Origin: Bifidobacterium sp. WK041_4_12
GTDB lineage: Bacteria > Actinomycetota > Actinomycetes > Actinomycetales > Bifidobacteriaceae
Assembly: GCF_041080795.1 (NCBI RefSeq)
Contig: NZ_CP129674.1
Location: 496,001-560,000, forward strand
Direction of reading: 5' to 3'
DNA: 64,000 bases
The position numbers and the translations under genes are program-made. Shown one piece after another: positions 8,297-16,891 of this stretch (positions are counted from its first letter, which is position 1; every line of letters begins with the position of its first letter). The notes beneath the pieces are model-generated. The model was not told where the DNA came from. It saw only the letters and a list, made by a program, of their open reading frames with translations, and did not search any database.

Positions 8297-9271
8297 ATGT
8301 CACTTACGGGAAAGCGTGCGCGTACCCGTCGCGCAGCATACGTCGCTGGCGCAACCATGCTTGTCGCGGCTTTTGGGCTGCTTGCAGGTTGCGGCGAAGC
8401 GCCGACTGCATCAACGGCAAGCGGTAGCAGCTCCAGCGCATCCGTCAATCCAGACATTGATGTAAACGCATACACAAAGATCATCGATTCCGGTGCCACG
8501 GCTGATTCCTCAACCGTCGAGGCGAACACCTGGGCAGCGGCTGTCAAGAAGGCTGGAGTGCTGAAGGTTGGTGGCACGAAGACATCGACGCTGTTCTCAC
8601 TGCAATCCACAAGCGACAACAAGGTTCGTGGTTTCGATGCCGGGCTTTCTCAGCTCCTTGCCAAGTACATCATCGGCAAGGCGGATACTCAGCTCACCGT
8701 GGTCGATTCCTCGACCCGTGAGAGCGTGCTGCAGAACGGCACAGTGAATTCCGTGTTCGCAACCTACTCAATCACCAGCGAACGCGCGCAGAAGGTTGAT
8801 TTTGCTGGCCCGTACTATGTGTCTCAGACCGGCATTCTGGTCAAGAAGAGCAATAATGACATCAAGAGCGTGAAGGATCTGAACGGCAAGAAGGTTGGCG
8901 TCCAAGAGGGTTCGACCGGTGGAGACATCGTTGCCAAGAACGCTCCGAAGGCAAGCGTCCAGCAGTTCCAGACTGATACTGAAATCACTCAGGCGCTGCG
9001 TCAGGGACGCATTGACGCCTATGTTGTCGATGAAAGCCTTCTGCTTGGCGATGTCGTGAAGAATCCTAATGATTTCAAGATCGTTGGCAAGCCATTCGGA
9101 GACAAGGACACCTATGGCATCGGTCTGCCGAAGGGTTCCGACGCGACCAAGTTCGTCAACGCATGGTTGAAGAAAATCGAAGCTGACGGTACCTGGGCCA
9201 AGCTCTGGAAGGTCACGATCGGTGATCGTACAGGCGTGACTGATGTCCCAACGCCTCCAACGATCGAGTAG
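8297..9271 (+). CDS. Amino acid ABC transporter substrate-binding lipoprotein (GluB-like)
   Basis: The 324-residue protein starts at ATG 8297 behind AAGAAGGAGA. An N-terminal basic region and hydrophobic helix end in the lipobox LLAGC, so C32 should be lipidated and the protein tethered outside the membrane. The rest is a bacterial extracellular solute-binding protein family 3 fold: VLKVGGTKT, FDAGLSQLLAKYI, VDFAGPYYVSQTGILVKK. The order, one binding protein then two permeases of about 217 and 277 residues, matches the glutamate system gluBCD of corynebacteria. The exact substrate, glutamate, aspartate or another polar amino acid, is inferred from this likeness only. Confidence 0.88.
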   Translation: MSLTGKRARTRRAAYVAGATMLVAAFGLLAGCGEAPTASTASGSSSSASVNPDIDVNAYTKIIDSGATADSSTVEANTWAAAVKKAGVLKVGGTKTSTLFSLQSTSDNKVRGFDAGLSQLLAKYIIGKADTQLTVVDSSTRESVLQNGTVNSVFATYSITSERAQKVDFAGPYYVSQTGILVKKSNNDIKSVKDLNGKKVGVQEGSTGGDIVAKNAPKASVQQFQTDTEITQALRQGRIDAYVVDESLLLGDVVKNPNDFKIVGKPFGDKDTYGIGLPKGSDATKFVNAWLKKIEADGTWAKLWKVTIGDRTGVTDVPTPPTIE

Positions 9272-9311
9272 TTTCAACGAGAGAGCAGTCTTAGCTGTCG
9301 AGTTTCTATGC

Positions 9312-9408
9312 GCGGTGTTACCTTCGGGGCATCGCGCTTGCATGACACCGCTTCTGTCTCATTAACAAAGCATACCCAAGCTGCAACTTTCGAGTGGTAG
9401 CTTGGGTA
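9312..9408 (+). other. Two hairpins between the binding-protein and permease genes
   Basis: GCGGTGT (9312-9318) pairs with ACACCGC (9345-9351). TACCCAAGCT (9373-9382) pairs perfectly with AGCTTGGGTA (9399-9408). Neither is followed by a run of T, so they look like mRNA-stabilising or processing structures that would keep the binding protein in excess over the permeases. Confidence 0.6.
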
Positions 9409-9457
9409 CATTATCTTGCAGCCGATACGGTTCATCAGGTTGCGTCTGGGAGGACAT

Positions 9458-10111
9458 GTGAAACAGCTGATAAGCGAGTATGGTTGGCAGTTTATTGCGA
9501 GTTATGGTGTTTCACTGCGCATCTCATGCATCGCCTTCGTGCTTGGACTGTTGCTCGGCACACTGCTCACAGTCGGCCGAATCAGCCCCATTCCGCCACT
9601 TCGCCAAGCCATCAACATATATGTCGAAACATTTAGAAACATCCCCGTGCTTGCCTTGCTGGTGTTCATCGTCTATGCGCTTCCAGACCTAGGACTCGTC
9701 ATTGACTACGAACCATGTGTCATCATCACTTTGATTCTGGTGTCTTCCGCCTTTACCTGCGACAATCTCAGAACCGGCATCAATGCCATCGATGCCGAGC
9801 AGATTCAGGCTGCGCGTGCCCTCGGATTAAGTTTCTCCACCATAGTGACCTCCATCATTCTTCCCCAGGCTTTGTCATCGGTGATTCAGCCCATGGTTAC
9901 CCTGTTCATTTCTGTGGTCATCAGCTCGTCAACGGGTTCTCTCGTGCCGCTGGCTCACGCGGAATTGACCGGTTTGGTCACGCAGATCAACAACAAGGAG
10001 GCGATGGGTGTGGTGACCTTCTTGCTGGCATCGATCCTCTATGTGCTGACGGGACTGATCATCGCATTCGTTGGACGCAGGCTTGAAAAGAGGTACGCAC
10101 TATGGCGATGA
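9458..10111 (+). CDS. Amino acid ABC transporter permease (GluC-like)
   Basis: The 217-residue membrane protein has a HisM/GlnP-type permease fold with about five helices and the cytoplasmic ATPase-docking loop QAARALGLSFSTIVTSIILPQA. The start is taken as GTG 9458, four bases after GGGAGG; the longer frame from 9416 lacks such a site. The next permease overlaps its end by 10 bp, so translation is coupled. No ATPase gene follows in the cluster. Confidence 0.9.
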   Translation: MKQLISEYGWQFIASYGVSLRISCIAFVLGLLLGTLLTVGRISPIPPLRQAINIYVETFRNIPVLALLVFIVYALPDLGLVIDYEPCVIITLILVSSAFTCDNLRTGINAIDAEQIQAARALGLSFSTIVTSIILPQALSSVIQPMVTLFISVVISSSTGSLVPLAHAELTGLVTQINNKEAMGVVTFLLASILYVLTGLIIAFVGRRLEKRYALWR

Positions 10112-10935
10112 GCAGAACCGAGACGGCTCTTTTCGAGGCAACTGGCCCCAAGGCACGTCGCAGAATCATCATCGGCACCATCGTCAGCATTCTGGCGCTT
10201 ATCGCCCTTGGCGTCTGGATTGTGTACCGCTTCTATATCAAGGGTCAGCTTGAATCCCAGTACTGGTACTTCTTCTCGCAGATCAACGTCTGGGCGTTCA
10301 TTGGCGCGGGCTTGGTAGGCACGATTCGTGCGGCAATTGGTTCAGGCATCATTGCGCTGATCATGGGTCTGGTGCTCATGTTCGGACGGATGTCGAAGAT
10401 CGCTCCAGTTCGATGGCTTGCCACTGCGGTTATCGAGTTCCTGCGTGGAACGCCAACGCTGCTGTTCATCTATTTCATGTTTCTGGTGCCTGCCCAGTTG
10501 GGTCTGCATATCAGCACCTACTGGATGGTGGTCATTCCGACTTCTGCCTACGCTTCGGCAGTGCTTGCCGAGGTGTATCGCTCGGGCGTTGCCGCCGTGC
10601 CCTTCGGTCAGAAGGAGGCTGGTCTCTCACTCGGATTTACGCGTGCCCAGAACTTCGTGCACATCATCTTGCCGCAGACCATGCGTATCGTGACCCCTGC
10701 CTTGGTGGCGCAGCTCGTCGTCGTGGTCAAAGACACCACCTTCGGCTACGTGGTCACCTACCCCGAGCTTATGGTGAACGCGAAGGTGATCATAGCCAAC
10801 TTCAGTTCCCTGGTGCCGGTCTATCTCGTGGTATCCATCATTTATGTGCTGGTGAACTATGCAATCTCAAGGCTCGCTAACTGGCTTTTACACCGTGAAG
10901 CGGCACATGTGACGTCTGACGAATCGAGAAACTGA
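10102..10935 (+). CDS. Amino acid ABC transporter permease (GluD-like)
   Basis: The 277-residue second permease of the importer has an N-terminal extension before the first helix, typical of GluD. The docking loop is KEAGLSLGFTRAQNFVHIILPQTMR (split: KEAGLSLGF, then HIILPQTMR), and the final helices carry VYLVVSIIYVLVNYAISRL. It starts at ATG 10102 inside the end of the first permease. Its stop codon is the left edge of a long palindromic element, which may terminate or protect the transcript. Confidence 0.9.
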   Translation: MAMSRTETALFEATGPKARRRIIIGTIVSILALIALGVWIVYRFYIKGQLESQYWYFFSQINVWAFIGAGLVGTIRAAIGSGIIALIMGLVLMFGRMSKIAPVRWLATAVIEFLRGTPTLLFIYFMFLVPAQLGLHISTYWMVVIPTSAYASAVLAEVYRSGVAAVPFGQKEAGLSLGFTRAQNFVHIILPQTMRIVTPALVAQLVVVVKDTTFGYVVTYPELMVNAKVIIANFSSLVPVYLVVSIIYVLVNYAISRLANWLLHREAAHVTSDESRN

Positions 10936-11047
10936 GTTTTGCGGCAATTGCTAAGTAGACAAGTTCAAAAACCTTGATAATCCTTCAATTGTGTGACGGA
11001 AATAAGCCACAATGAAGTGTTGATACTCAGCAATTGTCGCAAAACTC
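10934..11047. repeat. Long palindromic element, copy 1 (arm type A)
   Basis: The left arm 10934-10957 begins GAGTTTTGCGGCAATTGCT. The right arm 11024-11047 is its reverse complement with 2 mismatches in 24. Inner arm ends are AAGTA and TACTC, with AGTATCA present on the reverse strand at the right inner edge. The 114-bp element fills a third of the 315-bp gap between gluD-like and the glycerophosphodiesterase gene. It belongs to a family with the copies at 40195, 46413 and 56678. The rest of the gap shows no gene. Confidence 0.85.
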
Positions 11048-11250
11048 GCAATGTCTTGATTTTTACGAACATTTTCCCCCTCACATTTCATTTTTATCCC
11101 CCACCTGGCGTTTGCAAGCGTCGTTGACACTCGGGCTCAGCTTCGTAGGTTGGCAACCGGCGCACCAGTATGATTGGTGACTGACAGAGGCGTGTAACTT
11201 ACGGTTCGGTTCACTGAACATCGAATCTGATTGAAAAGGGGTTCTGGAAA

Positions 11251-12330
11251 ATGGGGTTCTCGAAAATGGCGAAGTCCCTGGCTTTGCTGGGCGCTGCCTC
11301 CGGGGCAGCAGTCTGGGCATGGATGCCTCGCAATGCACAGGGACGAAAAGATGCATACGTTTCTTCCATACCCGGTTCCTTAGGTTCCGGCTCACAGTAT
11401 CGCGATGACGACATCATTCCCGACGTTCCCTATGCTCATCGAGGTTTGCATGATGCAGGTTCAGGATTGACGGCAGCATACGCAGCTACCAGCGGCAGCT
11501 ATGTCGCACTCGCCCGCACCATGGCAGCCAAGGCGGGATATGGCGATGAAACATCCGAATTCCCCATTGCGCCAGAGAATTCACTTGCCGCATTCGCCGC
11601 CGCATGCGAGGCTGGATATGGCATTGAACTCGACCTGCAGCTGACCCGCGATGGACGAGTCGTCGTGGTCCATGACGCAAACATCAAACGCGTGACCGGA
11701 GTGGATGCGCAGGTTGCGGATTTGACATACAAGGAATTATGCGAGATTCCACTCTTCCCTGCACCAGCCAAGCCAGGGGATGCCAAGGCAACGCCGATAG
11801 AAGGCAAAGCCGGCATCAAGGATGAGCCGACCGGCATCAGCCATGACAACTTCCAGCACGTTCCCCTATTTACGGATGTGCTCGAACTCGTTGACGGCCG
11901 CGTTCCGCTCATTGTCGAATACAAGATGGGTGAGGCATTCGACGAGCCATTGATGGAGGCCGGACATGAAATCCTTGAAGACTATCGAGGACCATATGTC
12001 ATTGAATCCTTCCACCCAGAAGCCGTTGCATGGTATCGCAACAACGATCCGCAGGTGTGCCGCGGCCAGCTCTCCAGCGAGCTGGGACGTCCCATCAAAA
12101 GCGTCATAGACGGCAAGCAGTGGCTGCTCTCCAAGTTGCTGCTGAACTGGAAAGGACGCCCCGACTTCATTGCATATGACTGGAAGGGCGGCAACTCATT
12201 CCAGCTCAAGGCCGCAGTAAAGCTCGGAGCGATTCCAGTTTCATGGACAATCCGAAGTGAAGAAGAACTGGAAGAATCAGCTCCGAACTTCGACAGATTC
12301 ATATTCGAAGCCTTCGTCCCAGAGGCGTAG
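11251..12330 (+). CDS. Glycerophosphodiester phosphodiesterase family protein
   Basis: The 359-residue protein probably cleaves glycerophosphodiesters from lipid head groups to sn-glycerol-3-phosphate and an alcohol. The GDPD metal and catalytic residues are visible: HRG at 63-65, the E126/D128 pair in GIELDLQLTRDG and H141 in VVVHD. A 30-residue N-terminal stretch with a hydrophobic core (SLALLGAASGAAVWAW) suggests a membrane anchor or uncleaved signal. An insert between HRG and the PEN motif (about 66-105) is longer than usual. Start ATG 11251 has AAAAGGGG upstream. It precedes Ugp-type transporter genes by about 430 bp, the same pairing as UgpQ with the Ugp system, which supports a shared role. 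Confidence 0.88.
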   Translation: MGFSKMAKSLALLGAASGAAVWAWMPRNAQGRKDAYVSSIPGSLGSGSQYRDDDIIPDVPYAHRGLHDAGSGLTAAYAATSGSYVALARTMAAKAGYGDETSEFPIAPENSLAAFAAACEAGYGIELDLQLTRDGRVVVVHDANIKRVTGVDAQVADLTYKELCEIPLFPAPAKPGDAKATPIEGKAGIKDEPTGISHDNFQHVPLFTDVLELVDGRVPLIVEYKMGEAFDEPLMEAGHEILEDYRGPYVIESFHPEAVAWYRNNDPQVCRGQLSSELGRPIKSVIDGKQWLLSKLLLNWKGRPDFIAYDWKGGNSFQLKAAVKLGAIPVSWTIRSEEELEESAPNFDRFIFEAFVPEA

Positions 12331-12443
12331 CAGAGCTGGAGCAGAGGCATAGCAACTTGCAATAGCGCCTAACAGCGTCAATCGCTGACAGATCAAGAGT
12401 CAGCACATCAAGTCAGCACAGGCAGCGTGACTGCCAATCCCTG

Positions 12444-12472
12444 AACCGCCCATGGCCAAGCCATGAGCGGTT
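12444..12472 (+). terminator. Hairpin after the glycerophosphodiesterase gene
   Basis: AACCGCCCATGGC and GCCATGAGCGGTT pair over 13 bp with one mismatch and a 3-nt loop. The following bases are TCTCGCT, a poor T tract, so termination efficiency is uncertain. It lies 114 bp after the stop codon. Confidence 0.5.
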
Positions 12473-12537
12473 CTCGCTATATGAGATCATGGTGCAAACC
12501 AGTCCGTGACACCACTGCAATCTCCTTATGTCCAAAC

Positions 12538-12630
12538 TTGTGACTTCCTTGTGTCGCACCTTCGCGGTGACTTCCTCGTGACTTCTCCGTGACCTTCTCA
12601 TGACCTCATCATGAATTCAACATGAATGCT
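12538..12630 (+). repeat. 11-bp tandem array of NNGTGACYTCN units upstream of the ugp-type operon
   Basis: Two 11-bp units at 12538 and 12549 are followed, after a 5-bp slip, by six consecutive units at 12565, 12576, 12587, 12598, 12609 and 12620. The best units are TTGTGACTTCC, CGGTGACTTCC, TCGTGACTTCT and CCGTGACCTTC; the last three drift to TCATGA and ACATGA. Period and GTGAC core match the array at 5703. It occupies the gene-free region 12331-12756, 130-220 bp before the first permease start. Confidence 0.7.
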
Positions 12631-12756
12631 TGCTGACCTTCCCCGTGCCGACCCTCAAGAGCTGTTACTACAGATATGGGTTCGGAAGCAGCATGGGTTT
12701 TTCCGCGCCCATAAGCAGCTCGTTTCCGATGGAAACGGCAATATGGAAGGGTGTGC

Positions 12757-13722
12757 ATGTCGACCTCAGCACCGCGTTTCGCAGGTCAGAATAGCAGCGT
12801 TCACCGTCTGCAATCACCGGTCGAGAAGCCGGAGCAAGAGCGCAAACCGCAGCGAACGCCAATCACGCAATACTGGTACCTGCTTCCGGCAGGCATCGTA
12901 TTTTGCATCTTTGTGGTCTATCCCTTGTTCCAGACCTTCAGACTTTCCGTGTCAGGAACCGATCTCTTCGGAAGCGCTGACACCTTCGTCGGCCTACGCA
13001 ATTTCACGAGGCTCTTCACCAATCCCGACTTTGCGCGGATTCTCGTCAACACGGCACTCTTCGCCGTGTACACGGTCGTTCCCACCATAGTGATTTCGCT
13101 GGCAATCTCCCTGATGCTCAACCGCGAATCACTCGTCAATCGAGTATTCCGCACGGTTTTCGCATTGCCCTTTGCCTACTCGGTTTCAGCCGCCTCCATC
13201 GTCTTCTCCGCATTCTTCAATCCAGCGACGGGACTCTTCAACGAAATCATCAGACAGTTCGGCGGTTCAGGCGTTGGCTGGCTGACAGACGAACGCTTTG
13301 CCCTGCTTTCCATCGCACTCACCACAGTCTGGATGAACATCGGATACAACATCCTTGTGCTGCTGGCTGGTCTTGGTTCCGTCCCCGAAGACATTGTCGA
13401 GGCAGCACGGCTTGACGGTGCTTCTGGCCTGCGTCTGCAGCATTACATCATGATTCCGCTGATTCGTCCACAACTGTTCTTCCTGATCGTCACGGGCACC
13501 ATCCAGTCCCTCGAAAGCTTCGGACAGATTCATGTGCTGACCAAGGGTGGCCCGGCATCCTCGAGCACCACGCTTGTCTACGACATCTATTTGCACGGGT
13601 TTGCAAACAATAATTCAAACTTCGGGTATGCATCAGCCGAAGCGCTCGTGCTGATTCTGGTGGTCGCCATCATCACGGTCATCCAATTCGGTGGCATGGG
13701 CAGAAAGGTTGATGTGGCATGA
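12757..13722 (+). CDS. Carbohydrate ABC transporter permease (UgpA-like)
   Basis: The 321-residue CUT1-family permease has six helices; the opening ITQYWYLLPAGIVFCIFVVYPL and the docking loop VEAARLDGASGLRLQHYIMIP are typical of MalF/UgpA. The start is taken as ATG 12757, six bases after GGAAGG; a GTG at 12751 would abut the ribosome binding site. It overlaps the next permease by 4 bp (ATGA). With the upstream phosphodiesterase and the UgpB-like binding protein, the likely cargo is glycerol-3-phosphate or glycerophosphodiesters. No ATPase gene is present. Confidence 0.88.
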   Translation: MSTSAPRFAGQNSSVHRLQSPVEKPEQERKPQRTPITQYWYLLPAGIVFCIFVVYPLFQTFRLSVSGTDLFGSADTFVGLRNFTRLFTNPDFARILVNTALFAVYTVVPTIVISLAISLMLNRESLVNRVFRTVFALPFAYSVSAASIVFSAFFNPATGLFNEIIRQFGGSGVGWLTDERFALLSIALTTVWMNIGYNILVLLAGLGSVPEDIVEAARLDGASGLRLQHYIMIPLIRPQLFFLIVTGTIQSLESFGQIHVLTKGGPASSSTTLVYDIYLHGFANNNSNFGYASAEALVLILVVAIITVIQFGGMGRKVDVA

Positions 13723-14555
13723 ATAACAATCGAGTCTCCACCCTCGCCAAACGCGGCTTCGGCGTTCTGGTCCTGTTGCTGCTCGCCTGCATCGTGGCAT
13801 TCCCCGTGTATTACTCGTTCATGGGTTCGGTGATGAAGAACACGGATATCGTCAGCAGCCCGCCAAGAATCTGGCCGGAACATGGGCTCACATGGTCGAA
13901 CATCGTGACTGCCGTGCACCTGATCCCGCTTGGCAGACAGTACCTGAACTCCTTCGGATCGACCCTGGTGATAACCGCCTCACAGATTCTCACCTCCCTG
14001 CTTGCTGGATATGCGCTCGCAATCATGAAGGTTCGCGGTGCAAAGATCTGGTTTGCGCTGTTCCTCGGCACCATGATGATTCCTGGAGAGGCAATCATCA
14101 TTCCCAACTATCTGACGATTGCCTCACTCGGTCTACGCAATTCGTTCATAGCGCTGGTCCTGCCATATCTAGCCAGCGGATTCGGGATTTTCATGATGGT
14201 TACCTTCCTCAGACAGTTCCCGATGGAGCTTGTCGAGGCCGCTCGGCTGGATGGGTGCTCGCACCTGCGCATTCTGTGGTCAATCGTGCTGCCATTGAGC
14301 AGACCGGCCGCTGCTTCGCTTGCAATATATACCTTCCTGACCCACTGGAATGGCTTCCTGTGGCCGTTGCTCGTCGCGGAAACACCGCAGATGCAGACCA
14401 TACAGATTGGTATCACGCAGTTGCAATCGCCCGACGACTTCAATCCAGGGCTCACCATGGCTGGAGCCGTTATGGCAGTAGTGCCGACGGTTATCATCGT
14501 TGCCCTCTGCCAGCGTCAGATTGTGCGCGGACTCACTGCTGGGTCAAGCCGTTAG
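13719..14555 (+). CDS. Carbohydrate ABC transporter permease (UgpE-like)
   Basis: This is the 278-residue inner membrane partner of the preceding permease. The MalG/UgpE docking loop is VEAARLDGCSHLRILWSIVLP, and the SLAIYTFLTHWNGFLWPLLV helix is characteristic of the subfamily. The ATG overlaps the previous stop by 4 bp, so translation is coupled. It is followed 77 bp later by the binding-protein gene. Confidence 0.9.
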   Translation: MNNNRVSTLAKRGFGVLVLLLLACIVAFPVYYSFMGSVMKNTDIVSSPPRIWPEHGLTWSNIVTAVHLIPLGRQYLNSFGSTLVITASQILTSLLAGYALAIMKVRGAKIWFALFLGTMMIPGEAIIIPNYLTIASLGLRNSFIALVLPYLASGFGIFMMVTFLRQFPMELVEAARLDGCSHLRILWSIVLPLSRPAAASLAIYTFLTHWNGFLWPLLVAETPQMQTIQIGITQLQSPDDFNPGLTMAGAVMAVVPTVIIVALCQRQIVRGLTAGSSR

Positions 14556-14632
14556 CACGCTTCATGGCGTGTTTCAGATTTCAGCAGCGGTAGTGATAAA
14601 GATTTCCTGCAATAACAAACAAGGAGAAGTAA

Positions 14633-15994
14633 ATGAAAAAGGGATTCAAAGCAGCATTGGCTGTGGTTGCAACCCTCGGAACGCTGATCAGCACAGGATG
14701 TGGTTCTGCAAGCGCTGCAGGGACCGCAACCAAGGATGCCGGTCCGCAGACTGTCACGTTCTGGCATTCCATGTCAGGCACGAACGGACAGGTGCTTGAC
14801 AAGCTCATTGCACAGTTTAACAAGACCAACAAGGACAAAATCACCGTCAAGGCTCTCTACCAGGGCCAATATGATGATGCCATCACAAAATACAAGTCAG
14901 CCGTGCAGTCCAAGTCCACGCCGACCTTGATGCAGGTCTACGATGTCGGCTCTCGATTCATGATGGATTCAGGCACCATCACGCCGATGCAGAACTTCAT
15001 TGATGCAGATAAGTATGATGTGTCTGACCTGCAACCGAACGTAGCAGGATATTACAAGGTTGACGGCAAGCTGTATTCCATGCCATTCAATTCCTCCATG
15101 CCTGTGCTCTACTACAACAAGAGCATGTTCAAGGCTGCTGGACTCGATCCAGACAAGGCACCCACGACGCTTGATGAAGTCAAGGCCGATGCCGAGAAGC
15201 TTTCGCAGAAGAATGGTGGCCCCGCACAATACGGATTCAACGCAGCCGTGTACGGATGGTTCGTCGAGCAGGAAATAGCTGCCAACGGCCAGCTGTATTG
15301 CTCTCCTCAGAACGGAAGAAGCTCGAAGCGTGCGGATAACTTCACCTTCAACAATTCTTCGGCAACGACGTTCCTCACCTGGTGGAAGGGCATGGTCGAT
15401 TCCGGCATTTCGGGCAATACCGGAACGGATACCGATAATGCAGACAGCGCTTTCGAATCAGGCAAGGTGGGCATCACCCTCGAATCCACGGCAGATCTAA
15501 GCGGCATTATGGGAGCTGCAAAGACCAAGGGCTTCGAGGTTGGCGTAGGGAACTATCCAAAGATCAAGAAGAACAATTCCGGCCCAATCATCGGAGGTGC
15601 TTCGCTCTGGATCTCCAAGCTTGGTCATTCCTCGGCCCAGCAGGAAGCGGCATGGAAGTTCATCAAGTTCCTCTCCGAGCCGGAGAATCAGGCAGCCTGG
15701 CATACTGGCACCGGTTATTTCCCAACTTCCAAGAAGGCGTTGAACACGGAAACCGACAAGGCGTGGAGAAAGCAATATCCACAGTTTGACGTGGCCGTGA
15801 AGCAGCTGGAAAGCACCAAGCTGACCGCTGCAACGCAAGGCTGCTCGGCAGGTGTGATGCCACAGGCTCGCAAGGCCGTCGAGGATGGCATCGAGAAGGT
15901 CTTCGCTGGCGCAGATGCAAAGTCGGCGCTGACGGCTGAGGTCAAAGGCCTGCAATCCGACATCCAGGATTACAACAGCTCCGTTCAAAACTGA
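14633..15994 (+). CDS. Extracellular binding lipoprotein of a UgpB-like ABC transporter
   Basis: The 453-residue family 1 solute-binding protein starts after ACAAGGAGAAGTAA. The signal peptide ends at the lipobox ISTGC, with C23 the lipidation site. The mature protein opens TVTFWHSMSGTNGQVLDKLI and carries SMPFNSSMPVLYYNKSMFK, both strongly reminiscent of UgpB, the glycerol-3-phosphate/glycerophosphodiester binding protein. It is the last gene of the unit and is followed by a 19-bp perfect hairpin. A sugar substrate cannot be excluded, but the adjacent GDPD gene favours glycerol-3-phosphate type cargo. Confidence 0.88.
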   Translation: MKKGFKAALAVVATLGTLISTGCGSASAAGTATKDAGPQTVTFWHSMSGTNGQVLDKLIAQFNKTNKDKITVKALYQGQYDDAITKYKSAVQSKSTPTLMQVYDVGSRFMMDSGTITPMQNFIDADKYDVSDLQPNVAGYYKVDGKLYSMPFNSSMPVLYYNKSMFKAAGLDPDKAPTTLDEVKADAEKLSQKNGGPAQYGFNAAVYGWFVEQEIAANGQLYCSPQNGRSSKRADNFTFNNSSATTFLTWWKGMVDSGISGNTGTDTDNADSAFESGKVGITLESTADLSGIMGAAKTKGFEVGVGNYPKIKKNNSGPIIGGASLWISKLGHSSAQQEAAWKFIKFLSEPENQAAWHTGTGYFPTSKKALNTETDKAWRKQYPQFDVAVKQLESTKLTAATQGCSAGVMPQARKAVEDGIEKVFAGADAKSALTAEVKGLQSDIQDYNSSVQN

Positions 15995-15995
15995 A

Positions 15996-16048
15996 TAATG
16001 CGACTGGCCGTCTCACTCCGAACAGGGGAGAGACGGCCAGTCGCATTA
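15996..16048. terminator. Bidirectional hairpin between the ugpB-like gene and upp
   Basis: A 19-bp perfect inverted repeat (15996-16014 with 16030-16048; TAATGCGACTGGCCGTCTC) has a 15-nt loop and lies between two convergent genes, starting 2 bp after the ugpB-like stop. There is no long T tract on either side, but position and stability fit a shared terminator. Confidence 0.75.
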
Positions 16049-16073
16049 CTATCTTCGATTCCCGCTGGTGGAA

Positions 16074-16712
16074 TCAGTCGATGACACCGTACAATCTGTC
16101 GCCAGCATCGCCCAGACCCGGCACAATGTAAGCCTTGTCGTTCAGCTTCTCGTCAACCGCGCATACGACGACCTTGAAGTCGATTGAAGGGTCAATGTCT
16201 CGCTTCAGACGCTCAAGGCCCTCTGGAGCTGCCAGAATGTTGATGGCAGTGACATCCTTGGCACCGTGCTCGGCAAGATAGTGCGTCGCCGCAACGAGCG
16301 TGCCACCGGTTGCCAGCATCGGATCAAGCAGGAAGCACTGACGCCCTGAGAGGTCTTCAGGCAAGCGGTTGGCATAGGTGATGATGTCAAGGGTGCTTTC
16401 ATCGCGCTTCATGCCGAGGAAACCGACTTCGGCGGTCGGAACAAGGCGTGTCATGCCATCGAGCATGCCCAACCCTGCTCGCAAGACCGGCACGACCATC
16501 GGTCGCGGCGTGCTGAGTTTCTTCCCAACCATAGGTGCTACCGGAGTTTCAATCGGATAATCCGAAACGCTTAAGTTGCGTGTTGCTTCATAGGCTTCCA
16601 GCATGACCAGCTCGCTGACGAGCTCGCGGAAGGTATTGGATGGTGTTTTCTTATCCCTCAAAACAGTGAGCTTATGCTCAATCAGAGGATGTTCTAGTAC
16701 ATGGAGTTCCAT
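16074..16712 (-). CDS. upp: Uracil phosphoribosyltransferase
   Basis: The 212-residue cytosolic pyrimidine-salvage enzyme converts uracil and PRPP to UMP. The PRPP-binding loop is FLLDPMLATGGTLVAA, the N-terminal VLEHPLIEHKLTVLRDKKT is the usual family opening, and PGLGDAGDRLYG at the C-terminus is the uracil-binding region. Length is typical. A cloverleaf-forming element lies about 180-260 bp upstream and could sit in its 5' leader; no clear promoter was identified. Confidence 0.96.
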   Translation of the reverse strand: MELHVLEHPLIEHKLTVLRDKKTPSNTFRELVSELVMLEAYEATRNLSVSDYPIETPVAPMVGKKLSTPRPMVVPVLRAGLGMLDGMTRLVPTAEVGFLGMKRDESTLDIITYANRLPEDLSGRQCFLLDPMLATGGTLVAATHYLAEHGAKDVTAINILAAPEGLERLKRDIDPSIDFKVVVCAVDEKLNDKAYIVPGLGDAGDRLYGVID

Positions 16713-16891
16713 ACTGCTAAGCCTAGCCCCTTAAGCATCAGAATCGCAGAAATCGCACAAACGCGAGGTTATGAGCATGTTTCATCGCATTATCTTCCAT
16801 TGAATCTCGCAGTTGCATGGCTCTGACATGGAAGGAGTTGAAGGCATTGAAGGCGCTAAAACCTTGTAAGCAGAACATAAAGTTAAAACGC

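Noticed and set aside
7627..8622. Minus-strand open frame of about 330 codons over the end of the UbiB gene and the start of the binding-protein gene
   Set aside because: It spans two real genes and their promoter region in antisense, with low-complexity translation.
12538..12630. Possible CRISPR array
   Set aside because: Units are 11 bp, contiguous and without unique spacers; no cas genes are present. The same applies to the other short arrays.
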